Assembly (NCBI GenBank): GCA_032622095.1
Contig: CP136065.1
Location: 37,110,732 to 37,174,731, forward strand
Direction: 5' to 3'
Length of the DNA stretch: 64,000 nt
DNA from: Siphonodentalium dalli
Taxonomy: Eukaryota > Mollusca > Scaphopoda > Gadilida > Siphonodentaliidae
Positions 36,851-49,009 of this stretch are shown here, piece after piece. The notes under the pieces are model-generated. The model had not been told where the DNA came from. It did no database searches and saw only the letters and a list, made by a program, of their open reading frames with translations. The position numbers and the translations under genes are program-made. Every line of letters starts with the position of its first letter. Position 1 is the stretch's first letter.

Positions 36851-37732
36851 TGGACCGGATTCGTTATCTCCGGTTTAAACCTCCGAGTGTAAACCTGGTT
36901 TAAACCTATATTGGCGGTCCAGCTAAACCTGATCTAAGGGGGGCGTTTTTGTCGCTAAGTTGTCAGCCAATATACAACTTGATTCGGTGATATGGGCATG
37001 CAGTCAAACTACCATATTATCAATCGAACCAGAAGACAGGCAGACATCACGCTTATTGACACGCCATACATAATCACGAACGCGTGCACGCTCATGGGAT
37101 TTATTCAGTGAGAACCAGGTATTGCTCATGGACCACGAATCCGTTCTCATTCTGTCTGGGTTTAAATCAATCTGGCAAAGGTCATGTCTCTCAACACGAG
37201 TTTCACGTGCTGTTCATCACTTTGTGATAGATGTTCTGCAAGATGCTTTAGCAGAAAAGACCATATTTGGTGTGTTTACATGTATATATGTTTATATAAA
37301 AGAGTATAAGATCTGTCTATTTATCATCTGTCTGTCCGTCTGTCTGTTCGCAACCTTTCTCACAGACCCCTGGACCGATTTCAACCAAATTAGGAGTGGT
37401 GACTCGGGGTAACCAGGCGGAAGGTATAACGGCGTCAGGTTTAAAAACAAATTATTTTAAAATAAGAAACATTTTATTTAAAAAAATGAAAATATAGTGT
37501 TGTTAAATTGAGCAAGGAGTTGAGTCTAAGAGGAAACAAAATTTTAAATTTAAGTTAATTTGTGTTTGTTTTAAATTTAATTAAATGTTTTTTTTTAATT
37601 AAAATGTTCCAATAATAAACATGTGCACATGCAGTAGCATCGTTTGGTGTCAGAATTAAAAGGTTGAACCCTTCAAACGAACCACTGTCCTGGCTGGACC
37701 AGGTTTAAACCAGATGTGACGAATCCGGCCAT
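36851..37732. mobile_element. 0.88-kb element with ~30-bp inverted ends of GGTTTAAACC type
   Basis: TGGACCGGATTCGTTATCTC then CGGTTTAAACC on the left pairs with GGTTTAAACCAGATGTGACG then AATCCGGCCA on the right. The ends resemble those of the 27967-30510 palindrome (CCGAATCGG, ATCTC, GTTTA), so the two may be related. The interior holds a dispersed repeat (37330-37440) and AT-rich sequence. Confidence 0.7.
37330..37440. repeat. Dispersed repeat, first copy
   Basis: TGTCCGTCTGTCTGTTCGCA, GGACCGATTTCAACCAAATT and TATAACGGCGT also appear at 40128-40215 with about 75-80 percent identity by eye. The fragment is followed in both places by A- and T-rich runs. The source element is not identified. 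Confidence 0.75.
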
Positions 37733-37854
37733 TATTTCTTGAACTCGGCCGCTTGTCATACGCGCTTTCTGTATTACATGTACTTCTACCTTTCTTAAAC
37801 ATTAATCTGTTGTGTTCATCATTGTAAACCTTAGGGCCCAAATAGATAGTGTTT

Positions 37855-38085
37855 AACCCTTTCTTCACTGGAGCTTTCTGAAATATTGCAAAATGCACTG
37901 TATTATATATGCGAGTCGCCCATACGGTGCCTCGCTTATATATGGGCCTAACAATGTGTATATTGACCGGTAAGCCACGCATTCTCTTATATATGCGAGG
38001 TTCCTATGGGAGACTGGCATATATAAGTGAATACACCGGCACAGGGTATATAATGTTGCACCAGGCGCAGCTACCGTCATGAACT
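37855..38085. mobile_element. Nested double-hairpin element, family A, diverged copy
   Basis: Two hairpins built on TTATATATGCGAG (37892-37950 and 37973-38042) are followed by CGGCACAGGG. The outer ends AACCCTTTCTTCACTGGAG (left) and TACCGTCATGAAC (right) resemble those of the 57.0-kb copy. The arms have diverged, and the first hairpin has lost part of its stem. Confidence 0.8.
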
Positions 38086-39448
38086 GCTTCTAGACCTTTT
38101 AGGCCAATTACACCATATGTGACCGCATATTTAGGCCAATTACACCATATGTGTCTTGGCCATTGAAATGTTTGCGGCTTGGCATTATAATTTTGTCTAA
38201 ATCACAAAAAAACTATTACTATACGATGATCCTACTACCTGACCGGAGTGTACATCACCCACCTACAATTACAGACTATATATATGTTCATAAACATATA
38301 ATTTCTATTCTCTTCTATGACTTTCGTCGTGGTTCAGATCACGTCATTATGGTTACCTTCACACATTGGAAAATTTACTGCAACTGTCTAACAAATTCGT
38401 CAACGATAATGGTGTCTAAGGGATGTTCTTTAACCTTTCAGTACTAAATGGTTTCTCTCACTCAGTTATAACAATATACATTGAAATGGAGCGTGTTCAA
38501 GAAAACTAGGCAGACGACAGAAAATATAAGTGCACCTAGAAGCAGTCATATTTGTTGGATGGAAATGTTCAGGTAATCAGTTCAACATACGACCTCGTTT
38601 GTTGAACTTATTATCTGAACCTTTCATATTGGATAATTACTCGGCAATGAGTATTTAGTATATCAAGTGTCAAGTACAGTGTGACTGGTGACATGCGTAG
38701 AAATTAAAGGCTGCTGAGGAATTGTAAGTGTTGGGATGCCACTGAACACAAACCAGCAGTGGATGAGACAGGCACTGACGGAATCTGGGAACGACGGTCA
38801 TTCTCATGGCCGCCGTGACCAGTGTGTAACACAAGGGCGTGGTCATCACGGTGAAGGATACTACATCAAGACACCAATATCTTACTATGTGCAGTCCTTC
38901 CCATCTGAACTTCCATTAAGTGAAGGTGCCGCGACACAAAAGGAGAGCAAATTTAACATAGGTACCTGGTCTTGTTGTTAAATGCCCTAACCAATCATTT
39001 CATCTAAGTACATTGTTAATTTTTGCTTGAATTTATGTTATAAATTTTAATTGTTAAGTTAGGATTGGAAATCATTATGTTTACATCAATGAGCAAACTA
39101 ACGTGGATCAGGCTGCTCTCATCTGGACAATTCCACCATACCAGCCATGAAGATGAAAACAGTAGAAGAAAACACATTCCTCTCTCCCTGGACACGACTC
39201 CAGGAACATCAAGGTCGTTTACTATCACCAAAGAATATTCCGATAGTCATCGTACCCGAGTTTATGGTTGAGCCTCATGCCAAATAATGGTAAGATCGAC
39301 TGCCCAAGTTTCATTTGTCTCCTGCAGGACTTTCCCTTTCCTTGCCCTTCATCAAAGTTGTTTTTATCGGACCATACATAACCATAACCCGTCTGAATTA
39401 TCGAGGAAAAGACTGCACAAAAGCCTTAACCCTTTACCCAACAGAACG
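38086..39448. other. Unannotated DNA
   Basis: A 24-bp phrase TTAGGCCAATTACACCATAT(GTG) occurs twice, 33 bp apart, at 38100-38156. The plus frames 38736-38981 and 39065-39271 have no recognised domain. No gene is called. Confidence 0.45.
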
Positions 39449-39609
39449 GCCCTGTGCCAATGCATTCTCTTATATATGCGAGTCGACCATAGGTCGCCTC
39501 GCATATATAAGAGAATACATTGGCTTAACACATTAAAAATTATAAAATTGTTAAAGAATGTAATGCATGGTCGACTCGCATATATAAGAGAATGCATTGG
39601 CACAGGGCA
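39449..39609. mobile_element. Nested hairpin element, family A, short copy missing half a hairpin
   Basis: GCCCTGTGCC and GGCACAGGGC are the exact inverted ends. The first hairpin (39456-39524) is nearly identical to that at 15116. The second retains only its outer half (39568-39602). Only ~42 bp separates them. This copy and the one at 15.1 kb are the least diverged of the family. Confidence 0.9.
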
Positions 39610-41840
39610 TAACTGTAACCATCACAATGTGGTCAATGAGCCGGTTCCAATGATATCCATATGTGTATGGTTTTATTGAGACAGACCCAAGATAATTTAG
39701 GCTGTTGCAGCTTTATTTGGCCGTTTTTGGTCGGTTTGTTGGGTAAAGGGTTAATTACTTGCTATCGGATCATCGCTGATCGTTGTCTTTAATATTTCAT
39801 GTTTATATTGTTTGCGTTTTCTTTGCTGTTGTTAAGTTTCTGTTCAAAATAAATGTTGTTTAAACTAACCGTCGCCGGAGGAGAATGATCAATCGCCAGA
39901 TTAGTATGAGATCACATGTCAGACAGAGATGAAATCATTGACACAGATCAAAAACAAACAAGGAGTTTACGTCTGCTATAGAAAACACCACCAGGCGCCA
40001 AAAGTTAGATAAATCAAACATTGAGTTAGGACCTACAATACGTGGCCGACATGCATGTGGAAAGAATGTCAATGACCAATATACCTGCATGGCTCAAAGC
40101 TGGTCATAATAATTAAGATCTGTTTGACTGTCCGTCTGTCTGTTCGTATTTTTCTCCAAGACTGCTGGCCAGATTTCAACCGAATTAGCTGTGGTGAAGT
40201 TATAACGGCGTTAGTTTTTCGAAATTTTGATTTAAAACAAAACTAATTAAATAAATAAAAAAAACACAAAACAATAAGCTCCCTGTGGGCCTATTTCAGA
40301 ACCAAATAAATGTGAATATTTAGGTTCAATTTGAACCTACTTGCAGACCAGACGTTAACCAGGACGGACCTGACTCCAACCAAGCATACTTAGAGTCAGG
40401 AAACTGCTGGTGACCTCGACCTTTCGCCAATGACCCTCGACCTCTGCAACGTGGTAAACAAACTTCACCATTTTAAATTTTTACGAGCAGTTGTTGCAAT
40501 TGTTAACGAATTATAGCCCAAACTGTCAAGTTTATTGAAAAATACTATAGAGTAAGTACGGTCAATTATATATGGATATGACTTACATATGTTAAAACAA
40601 ATTTTCAGCTAGAATTACTTAGATTGCACTTATCAAACATTATGGGCCAACCAATTTCGGAAGATTTCCGTGCACCCAGCAACCCCGGTGGCCAAGTTCA
40701 ACGGTTGAAAATGTGTTTATGGCTACAAAAGGACATACATGTCCATCTCTGATTGTGACGAATGTTTGGTTACTTGAGTGGTATATGCTATTCACTCAAA
40801 TAATCTGAAATTTATTTTATTTACCATTTTTGTTGCAATTTATATTATTTTACCCCCCCCCCAATAGCTTCATAAAGTTCATTAAATCAACCTTATTATG
40901 GATGTTCTTAAAGATTATTTTAGTAACACTATGTAGGTGAAAAAATTCTCTTTTCTGCGGTATGTGGAACGTATTTAGGAACACAAAATTAATATTTTAA
41001 ATTATTTTTTAAAGATTAAATTTGTTCTGCTAATTGTTGATCACTGAACAACTGAAGTGAAGACAAGTCCAGTCTCATTCAATGGATCCTAAATAATGAT
41101 TACTGTCACTAATTGTGTTAACTGGTCAGTATGTTAAATTGTTAATATATTTTTAATTAATTCAATATATATCAGTATATATTATTTTATTTAATTATCT
41201 ATATATTAAATTATATTGACATTTTTTTTATTATTTAAACACAAATATATTTGTCAGGCAAAAAAAAAAAGAGTGTATGTTTCCGATAATGGAGCGAAAA
41301 CATTAGGGTAGGTACAGCCTTCATAATTGGCTATGGCAATCAGCATTCAATGCCGAAGCAATTTGCTGAAGCAAACTAGGCCACGGCATACTGTTGCCGT
41401 AGCGGATTGCCGAAGCCAAACAATCTGAATTAAGAGGGCTGTAGGTAGGTAGGGATTTTTTTTGATTTTTTTTATATATTTTTTATCCAGCTGCAGAAAT
41501 ATTGAATCACCTCGAATGAAGTGACATAAAATGCCAGTGGAAATATACATTATGATTGATGAAAGATCAAACTTACTGGTACTTCATGCTTAAGCATGTT
41601 TTATATTTAATATTCACATACCACATTTTCCTAAAGTTGGCTATAAACTTGGTACGAAATTGATGTCACTAACTTTTTATAATTTTACCCACGACACGAC
41701 TATAATACTGTACTTGTATTGTGACGACTACATCCCATTGTCCGGAGGTAGCCAGTGCACCCAACCTAGCATGCCTGGTTTTTGGAAACAGTAGCTGTAC
41801 CCCTAACATATGTGGTGATACCTCTATACATGTATATATA
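39610..41840. other. Unannotated AT-rich DNA
   Basis: It contains the second copy of the dispersed TGTCCGTCTGTCTGTTCG repeat (40128-40215) and a 10-C run near 40853. The AT content is very high at 40980-41260. Short inverted phrases (GCCGAAGC/GCTTCGGC-like) occur at 41350-41420. No gene is recognised. Confidence 0.5.
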
Positions 41841-42050
41841 CAGTAATGCCCTAAGTACTAAATCCTGAAAAGTTACCCATAACTTAGTCCAAGTCTTCTC
41901 GTACTAAAACCAGCTAAGATATTGGTATGGCGAGATGCTGGATTTTAGCATCTCGCCATACCAATATCTTAGCTGGTTTTAGTACGAGAAGACTTGGACT
42001 GCCCATAACTCTGCTGTAGTTAAAGAGTCAATTAATTAGGGCATTACTGT
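41841..42050. mobile_element. 210-bp TA-flanked MITE with a perfect 54-bp hairpin
   Basis: The ends CAGTAATGCCCTAA and TTAGGGCATTACTG are flanked by TA on both sides, as in Tc1/mariner and pogo elements. Inside, 41886-41939 and 41947-42000 are exact reverse complements (54 bp, no mismatch) around a 7-nt loop. If transcribed, this would fold into a long perfect hairpin. There is no coding sequence. A pogo-like transposase fossil at 13.3 kb is a candidate relative of the mobilising enzyme, but its own ends were not found. Confidence 0.92.
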
Positions 42051-44040
42051 ACAGATACACACCACCATGTATGTTGATAGTGTTCCTATCTGTACTATCG
42101 GGCTCCAAATAAACGTGCAGGGGGGGGGGGATTCCATTGAAAGTTAATAACAGTGCAGACCCAAATAATACCACAGGGGAAACTGAGCAAAACATCAACT
42201 ATAGTTAAACAATTATTTGTATAGGCCAAGCAATCACACATGGGAATCAACAAAATATGTGTCATGTGGTGTTTATTCAATATTTAAATGTTCACATCTA
42301 TGCAATATACTTGAATATGTACATGCATAAAGTTATAAGCTCATCAATTTGGTATCAGAATTATATACAAATCTTGAGTTTGTGCTGATTTCAATTTGCA
42401 TAGCCTCAAAATTAATAAACTTGCAGACCCAAATAACCACTATGCAGGGGCAGATTTCCAAATAAAATAACAAATATGCATGCATGTTTATTTGGAACCC
42501 AAGAGTATGTTCCATAAGTCCCAAACAAGGCATACAGGTAAAGCAGCCAGGCATGAGATCCACTCTCATAAAATTAAAATTGCAAAATTCATGCCCATCA
42601 ACCCACAACCCATCACACACTTCACGTCACTTTTCACAGGGATATGTCATTAGAAGCCATGTGTTTTGTACACTAATAATCATCAATATTTATGAGCTTT
42701 AGTCGTAAAAACAGTAAAACAAAAATTTAGAAAACTTTTTCTCCAAATATCAATAAACACTTTAGGGTCGGCGGGTTATTTTTAGGGTCGGTCGATGTAC
42801 GGAAACAAAGCATCTTTATTTTCTGGCCTCATTCAACATTATTTCTTTCATTTGCATTTCGACCATATTTCTTTAAATTTTAATATGTTAACTTTATAAT
42901 GTTTAATAATAAAGGTTGTGTTGGACATGCTGCCTCGATCATTACATTATTAACATTGGATTAACCCGTATATGTCTGCCCGAGTCGTCAATGATCTAGT
43001 CATTCGGACAGACATTTGTTTACTACAGTTCCTTATATATGCCAAATTTCTAATTTGTTTATGAATCAGTAGAACCTGGTGTGAAATTGTCTACAATGGA
43101 GGTTACGAGCAGTTTACCTCATCAAAATACAAACCATTAATAGAACCATGCATATATGGCATCAGTTCTGACAGTAGCTCGCAGACGAGTATGATTCGTC
43201 ACACCGTAGCATTTCAACCAGGCTCTGCTCAATGCTCATAATTAATTTTGACCAAATGTATATTTGTTTTGAATATTTAATAATTTGTACAAAAAGAGCA
43301 AATAAGTCTCAATAGAAATATGCATTTTTTTCAAGACTGTGATGACAATAATCAAATTCATCATCTGGACGATACAGACACCGTGAAATAACATCAACCG
43401 AAAAAACCAACCAAGAACATCAACCTATTTAGCATAATACCTTCCAACGGCGCACATACAACCCAACTAATAGAGCTATAAATATGACTTGTACGTTAAA
43501 TACCGTACCGAATCAACACAGATATATATCTATTGGCCTATCATATATGTAAAGATTAAGATAAAGATAAGTTTATTGACAATCAAGTCACCTTCACAGG
43601 TAGAGTAATTTAGATAAAACAGACAAACAACAAGTAAAAAATAGATGGACATAACATATGAGAAAGTATTGATTGAAGTTGATTGGTGAAATAAAGTGAT
43701 AAAAACTTGCTTAATCTTCATGTCCAACAGTCATCAGATATAGAATAAGGCATTAATGGCCCTACATATGTAGATTTTGTGATCCGTCAGTTAGTGAGTC
43801 AGTAACTCAGTTTATAATTTATTGCCCAATATCGTGCATCTATCAATTCGGTCGATTGATCTCGATATGCGGAGCGCGCAGACTCTCTTTTCTTGTGCTT
43901 TTACTCAATGATGTTAAATTTTATGATTTAGCTTTGTGTCATTTCGTTTTCAAGTAGATTTAATCTTGATTTTTAATTTAGATCCATTGTTTTCGAAAAA
44001 CGTGCTATCAACCCGGAAGTCTGTGTTCGTGTTAGTTATA
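42051..44040. other. Mostly unannotated DNA; weak inverted pair at 42101-42502
   Basis: GGGCTCCAAATAAACGTGC (42100-42118) and its imperfect complement GCATGTTTATTTGGAACCC (42482-42500) could be the ends of a ~400-bp element. GCAGACCCAAATAA occurs twice between them. An 11-G run lies at 42120. From 42503 to 44040 I see nothing supportable. Confidence 0.4.
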
Positions 44041-45400
44041 GTCTAGGCTGTGCTGGGGGGTGATCGTCGCACATCGGGGGAATTTATGCGACCATCATTT
44101 TCTTATGGGAAAATTACTCTAGTTTTCGAATTCAGAGGGCGCCGAGCCGAGATAGGTGACAAAATATAACTTTTCACTATGTTTCATAGGGTACCCTACC
44201 TAAAAAATGACATATTTTCAAAGGTTAACAGGCATTAGCCAACTGGTTAACAGGGCAGCAACATCGGAAAGATTGTAAACATATATGCAAAATATGGAAC
44301 GAATATAGACACTTAATCAGATTCAACATCGTTTTTCTGCTTTCGTTCTGATTTCGTGACGTCATGGTAAAATATGTAGCGTGACGCGTCAAACATTCAT
44401 GGCGATTCAGACAAAGTGTTGTGCGTCAACTCTGTGCAAAGATAGCATATCTGTCGAATTCTTCCAAGTTATATATTTTTGGAAATGGAAGGGTACCCCC
44501 TATATAATGATGTTCATACTTACATTATATCTTTCCAAGTATTGACATAATAGACAAAAACTTAACCCTCCCCCCAATTTCACAAATAACCACATATGTG
44601 TGTCCATGCAGTTTGTGTCCACCAAATAAATTGACAATGCACAGTTTACCTTTTCATATTGTGTAGAATCGTACGGCGCCACTGATAATGTATAACATCG
44701 TTAAAATCCCAGATTAGGAAGGTAATATAAAATCCAAGATGGCCGCCAATTTTTATATTGACACTCTATACACCAGATGTATGGTAACCGGACTAGATCA
44801 TCAACTCTGTGCAAATATAGCATATCTGTCGAATTCTTCCAAGTTAAATATTTTGGCAAATGGAAGGGTATTGCCTACAAAATGATGTTCCTATCTTTAT
44901 TATATATCTCCAAATGGTAAACTAACCGAGAAAAGCTTAACCCTCACCCCAATTTCACAAATAGCCAATTAAATGCACATATGCAGGTTGTTTCCAATAA
45001 AACATCGACAATGCACATTTTGTAGTGTCATATAGGGCAGAACCATCCGGGGACATGGAGAATGTAAGATTCCGTTCAAATCCTAGATTATGAAGGTAAT
45101 AAAATCCAAGATGGCGTCCAAGATGGCGTCCAAGATGGCTGCCAAGTTTAATATCGGCACTCTGTGCACACTGAGTGTGCACACCGGTTGTAACTGATCT
45201 TTATTTCATAGAGGCTGTATTGTAATATGTATAAGTCAACTGGTTACGTATAACCAATGATGGAGACCAAAATGGCCGCCATAAAACTAAAAAATGTTCC
45301 GATAAAATTACCTGCTTCCGAGTTGCAATGTTGTGTCATCTGCATGTTATGAGTTTTGTAGCTTATTCGTTCGTGCATATATGTCTCTTGATAATGTGAT
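44041..45400 (+). repeat. Left arm of the 6-kb element, with internal ~380-bp duplication
   Basis: Sequence at 44425-44800 (CAACTCTGTGCAAAGATAGC, CTTAACCCTCCCCCCAATTTC, CCAAGATGGCCGCC) is repeated in diverged form at 44805-45185. The second copy also carries a local triplication of CAAGATGGCGTC (45112-45146). Confidence 0.88.
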
Positions 45401-48400
45401 CAGAATCCAATAAAACTGTTGGCATTGAGAAATTAAATGCTCATTTTATTTCTCAAAATCGACATGCAATGCCAAATTGCCACAATGGGATAGTGTTTCA
45501 ACCTGACATCCATTTTGTGGTATACAAGTCAACGTTCTGCTTGGTGGTGAAACTGCTGACTTTTATATTAGTACAATAAGAATTGAAGCTACAATGCCGA
45601 CTAAATATACATATTCAATCATCAATAACCAATGTAGGTGTCCACGGTAGTGACTCATTAGACCCGCTTACACAAACCGCCAAGCAATAACAACCAATTT
45701 AGAATCCTGATAAGTGCGGGTATGCAAAGAATGGACAATTTATTTTATATATCTCATCAATGTTGTCAATGCGTACTGGGGTAATTGATTTTCACGTTTA
45801 TTGGAGTGATGTTCTATTGAAATAACCGAAACAAATCTCAAACAAATCTGACAAAATACGTATCTGTGTCGTTATATTCTCGCTATGGTCCCATCAGACG
45901 TGGATTTATGCTTATTTACTTAAGCAGTTCATTTGAGTATTTGCTTATCTGTACTTAATTCTATGCCGCTTGATATGCGTGGTTGCAGGTGTATTAATTA
46001 TTTTATTGAATACACATTGACGACCAATAGTATAATTGTTGTCCTGCTAATGTACTATAGATCTTGTATGTCTGAGTAGTGGCTGATGCCTTCGGCGAGT
46101 TATATATATGCATTCGCTTCCATATTATTTTATATCTTCCCGGCTGTCCAGAATTCGCGTTGCTATCACAATATATTTAAACACATTATATGCATTCAGT
46201 ATTTAACTTCATACAAGGCATTGGTCATTTTAAATAATATCAAGTTACTTGGAGCTTACCCCAAGAATGTTGCACAGAACCAACTTTCAGGTTTGGTTGG
46301 AACAGGTAGAATATTATCAAAACTGACCCCTCATTTGTAAATACTAATGCTTTAAATGATAACGATAAGTGTGAGGCCGTGGTATTGATTGTGCTAAGTC
46401 CCATGAAATTTGGATCCATGGAAGTTGGTCTCACACTGTAAGTATCACACGACTCTCCGTCACACGTACCCAACTATGATAATCACGTACAGTACTCGAA
46501 TGGGATAAAACTATATCATCCAATTTATATATCAGTATGGAGCAATCTCGGCAATTAACCAAAGATGAAAAGTACAAGGATTAGAAAGCCACACAGTTAG
46601 AAGACGTGCTCAAAATGTCCTATACTCAGTTGCTCGGCATTAGAATGATGCTTGTCATGCTAAATGTGTCCCTTTCACTGATGCTGATCCATTTCAACCA
46701 ACGGGATGACAACTCGTTGGTCACATAGCCGCGGAATTAGTTTTTAATCAAAATAGAGTATAACCGCTACAGGTAGGACATTCTCAAGAAATATAGTAGC
46801 CGGTGAGTACTTTTAACACAAACAATAATTAGCAGCTCCTTTGCACGATCGCCAATTTTCTGCAATGGAACGACCTACGTATCTGATATATGTCAAATAT
46901 TCATGATTGTGGTAATTGTCCCCAGGATACATTTTACGATATGCGTTATATGTATCTGACCGAAAGCATATATGCAAGCATGCGATTATCACAAATATCA
47001 GATAATGTACATAGGTGTGGTAGTTATTGCGTGCATTCATCTAAGTAGACGTCCCAGAAAACAATTGATTTAAATCCTTATTTTAGCTTAATATTGAGGA
47101 ATTTGAAGCCGTAATGGGTCGGTATATTTTGAGTAAGTTTACCTTGTGAGCACCATACAATCAAACCAGGTTCCATCGTTGCATGTGGCGACGGTCCTAT
47201 ATTCGACAATGACACACGTTCTTGTTTGCATGTTGGATTGAATGTATGACATATATAGACAATCGCAGTCGGACATTTGATGGCTGTTGGACCTATTTGC
47301 TCATAATATGGATTCTTCTGCGACATGGGGCAAGGCATATAGTAAACTTACACATAGTATCCCACACATATGAAACTTCGAAAGTAGCAACACCCTTTGC
47401 TTCCAGCATATTAAATTAGTAATCTCTCTACTTTCTTATGTGTACACCTGGTAGGAATTTAGATCGAGATACTTCATGCTTTGAGTTATGGTAATGTACG
47501 TGTAAAATTGCACACAAATAATGTAAACATATTTGCCCTTTGAAAACCAGTTAAGTGTTACATTTAATAAATGGATCTAGTCTCGACTAAGGTTGTGCGA
47601 TTGAAGTTAATTTGTCTTCAAAATTGTCGATTCTAACTCGCCACCTTATTAAATCGAAAAAAGAAATATTTCTTATAATTTGAATTTAGTCCCAATATTA
47701 ATAAAATTCGTCCATTTTTCTATATATACCCATGCCATTCAGTGCCATTTATGAATTACTTATGATAAACAATTACTTGTTGGGAACAATCACGTATCCA
47801 GCTGAAGAGTAATTGGATTGCATCATATGATTGGTCAGGTCAATTTAATCCAACAACACTGTCACAGTGAATTAACTATTGCAACTTCTCGGCTTATCGT
47901 ACTTGGCAGAAATGCCCGCGCACATGTGCCAACCAACTTTTTTATAGTGTTCCCCGAGTTGACAGCTAATGATTAAATTAGGTTCACATAAGACCAGAAC
48001 ATCAACTTAATCGTGTCACCGGCTGTGTAGATCCGATAGATGTATGTTACTCATTGCTGATAAGTACCAGCATGATGAAGTCATGTTATCGGTGGTTAAA
48101 TGTCTAACGAAATTGTCTACGAGTGGATAGGCCTTATCCAATATAAAATATGGCAGAAACTTATTATTTCTTCGTCTCTTGACGAAATGGATGATCATCA
48201 TAACAAAACGCTCAATAGATGTATTAATATATTGCGACAGCGACGTGAAACCTGAACTGCAGGTGTGAAATAAAATGATATGGAAGTGAGGGCATAAACC
48301 TGTGAATTAACTCGTCAACCACCCATGACTATAGTACGTTGGTGGGAAATTGATTTAAACTATCGGTTGCAACTGCGAATAGTTCATAAAATGAGTATTC

Positions 48401-49009
48401 GCAACGAACATGTAACCGTTTATTGTTATCTAAATCTTCAGAGTTGAGAAGTACTAAACAAATACGAATTAGAACTGCTTATGTAAACACCCATTTCCGT
48501 GCGGGGTGGCATCCGGAGGAAATGTAGAGAAAACAGTTTTAGTTCGGTCTAAATTGCTGGTGATTATTGTCCGTTATTACATTGGAACATCGCTTCTTTG
48601 AACGTAGAAACCAACTACCATGGTAATCAGTTGACGACATTAGCGGGGTAATGTGAACACAGTTGGCCAACATTTTCGTATAAACAAAATATCCGCAATT
48701 ATTGTAGGTCCGTTATCTCCAGACGGTTTACGATTGCGGGTCTAATGTGCTACTAGCATGGAAAAACTCCTTTATTTATTGATACTTGAATATATAACTA
48801 TTAGTGCATACACTGCATAGGCATGTTTTAATCGGCATTGTGGCTTCCATTATTGCTATACTAATGTGGATGTTTGCAGTTGTAGCATCGTGTAGCAGAA
48901 CATTGATATGTATACCATCAAATGATTGGATGTCAGTTAGAAATTCGGTCCTAATTAGGCAATTTGACATTATATTATGTCGTTATTTTCGAGAAATTAA
49001 TGAACAGTT
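45401..49009. other. Interior of the 6-kb element, no recognised gene
   Basis: Frames of 60-86 codons are scattered over both strands (for example 46086-46340 plus, 47078-47338 minus), without a recognisable domain, and most overlap one another. No tandem array or strong inverted repeat stands out. Confidence 0.5.
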
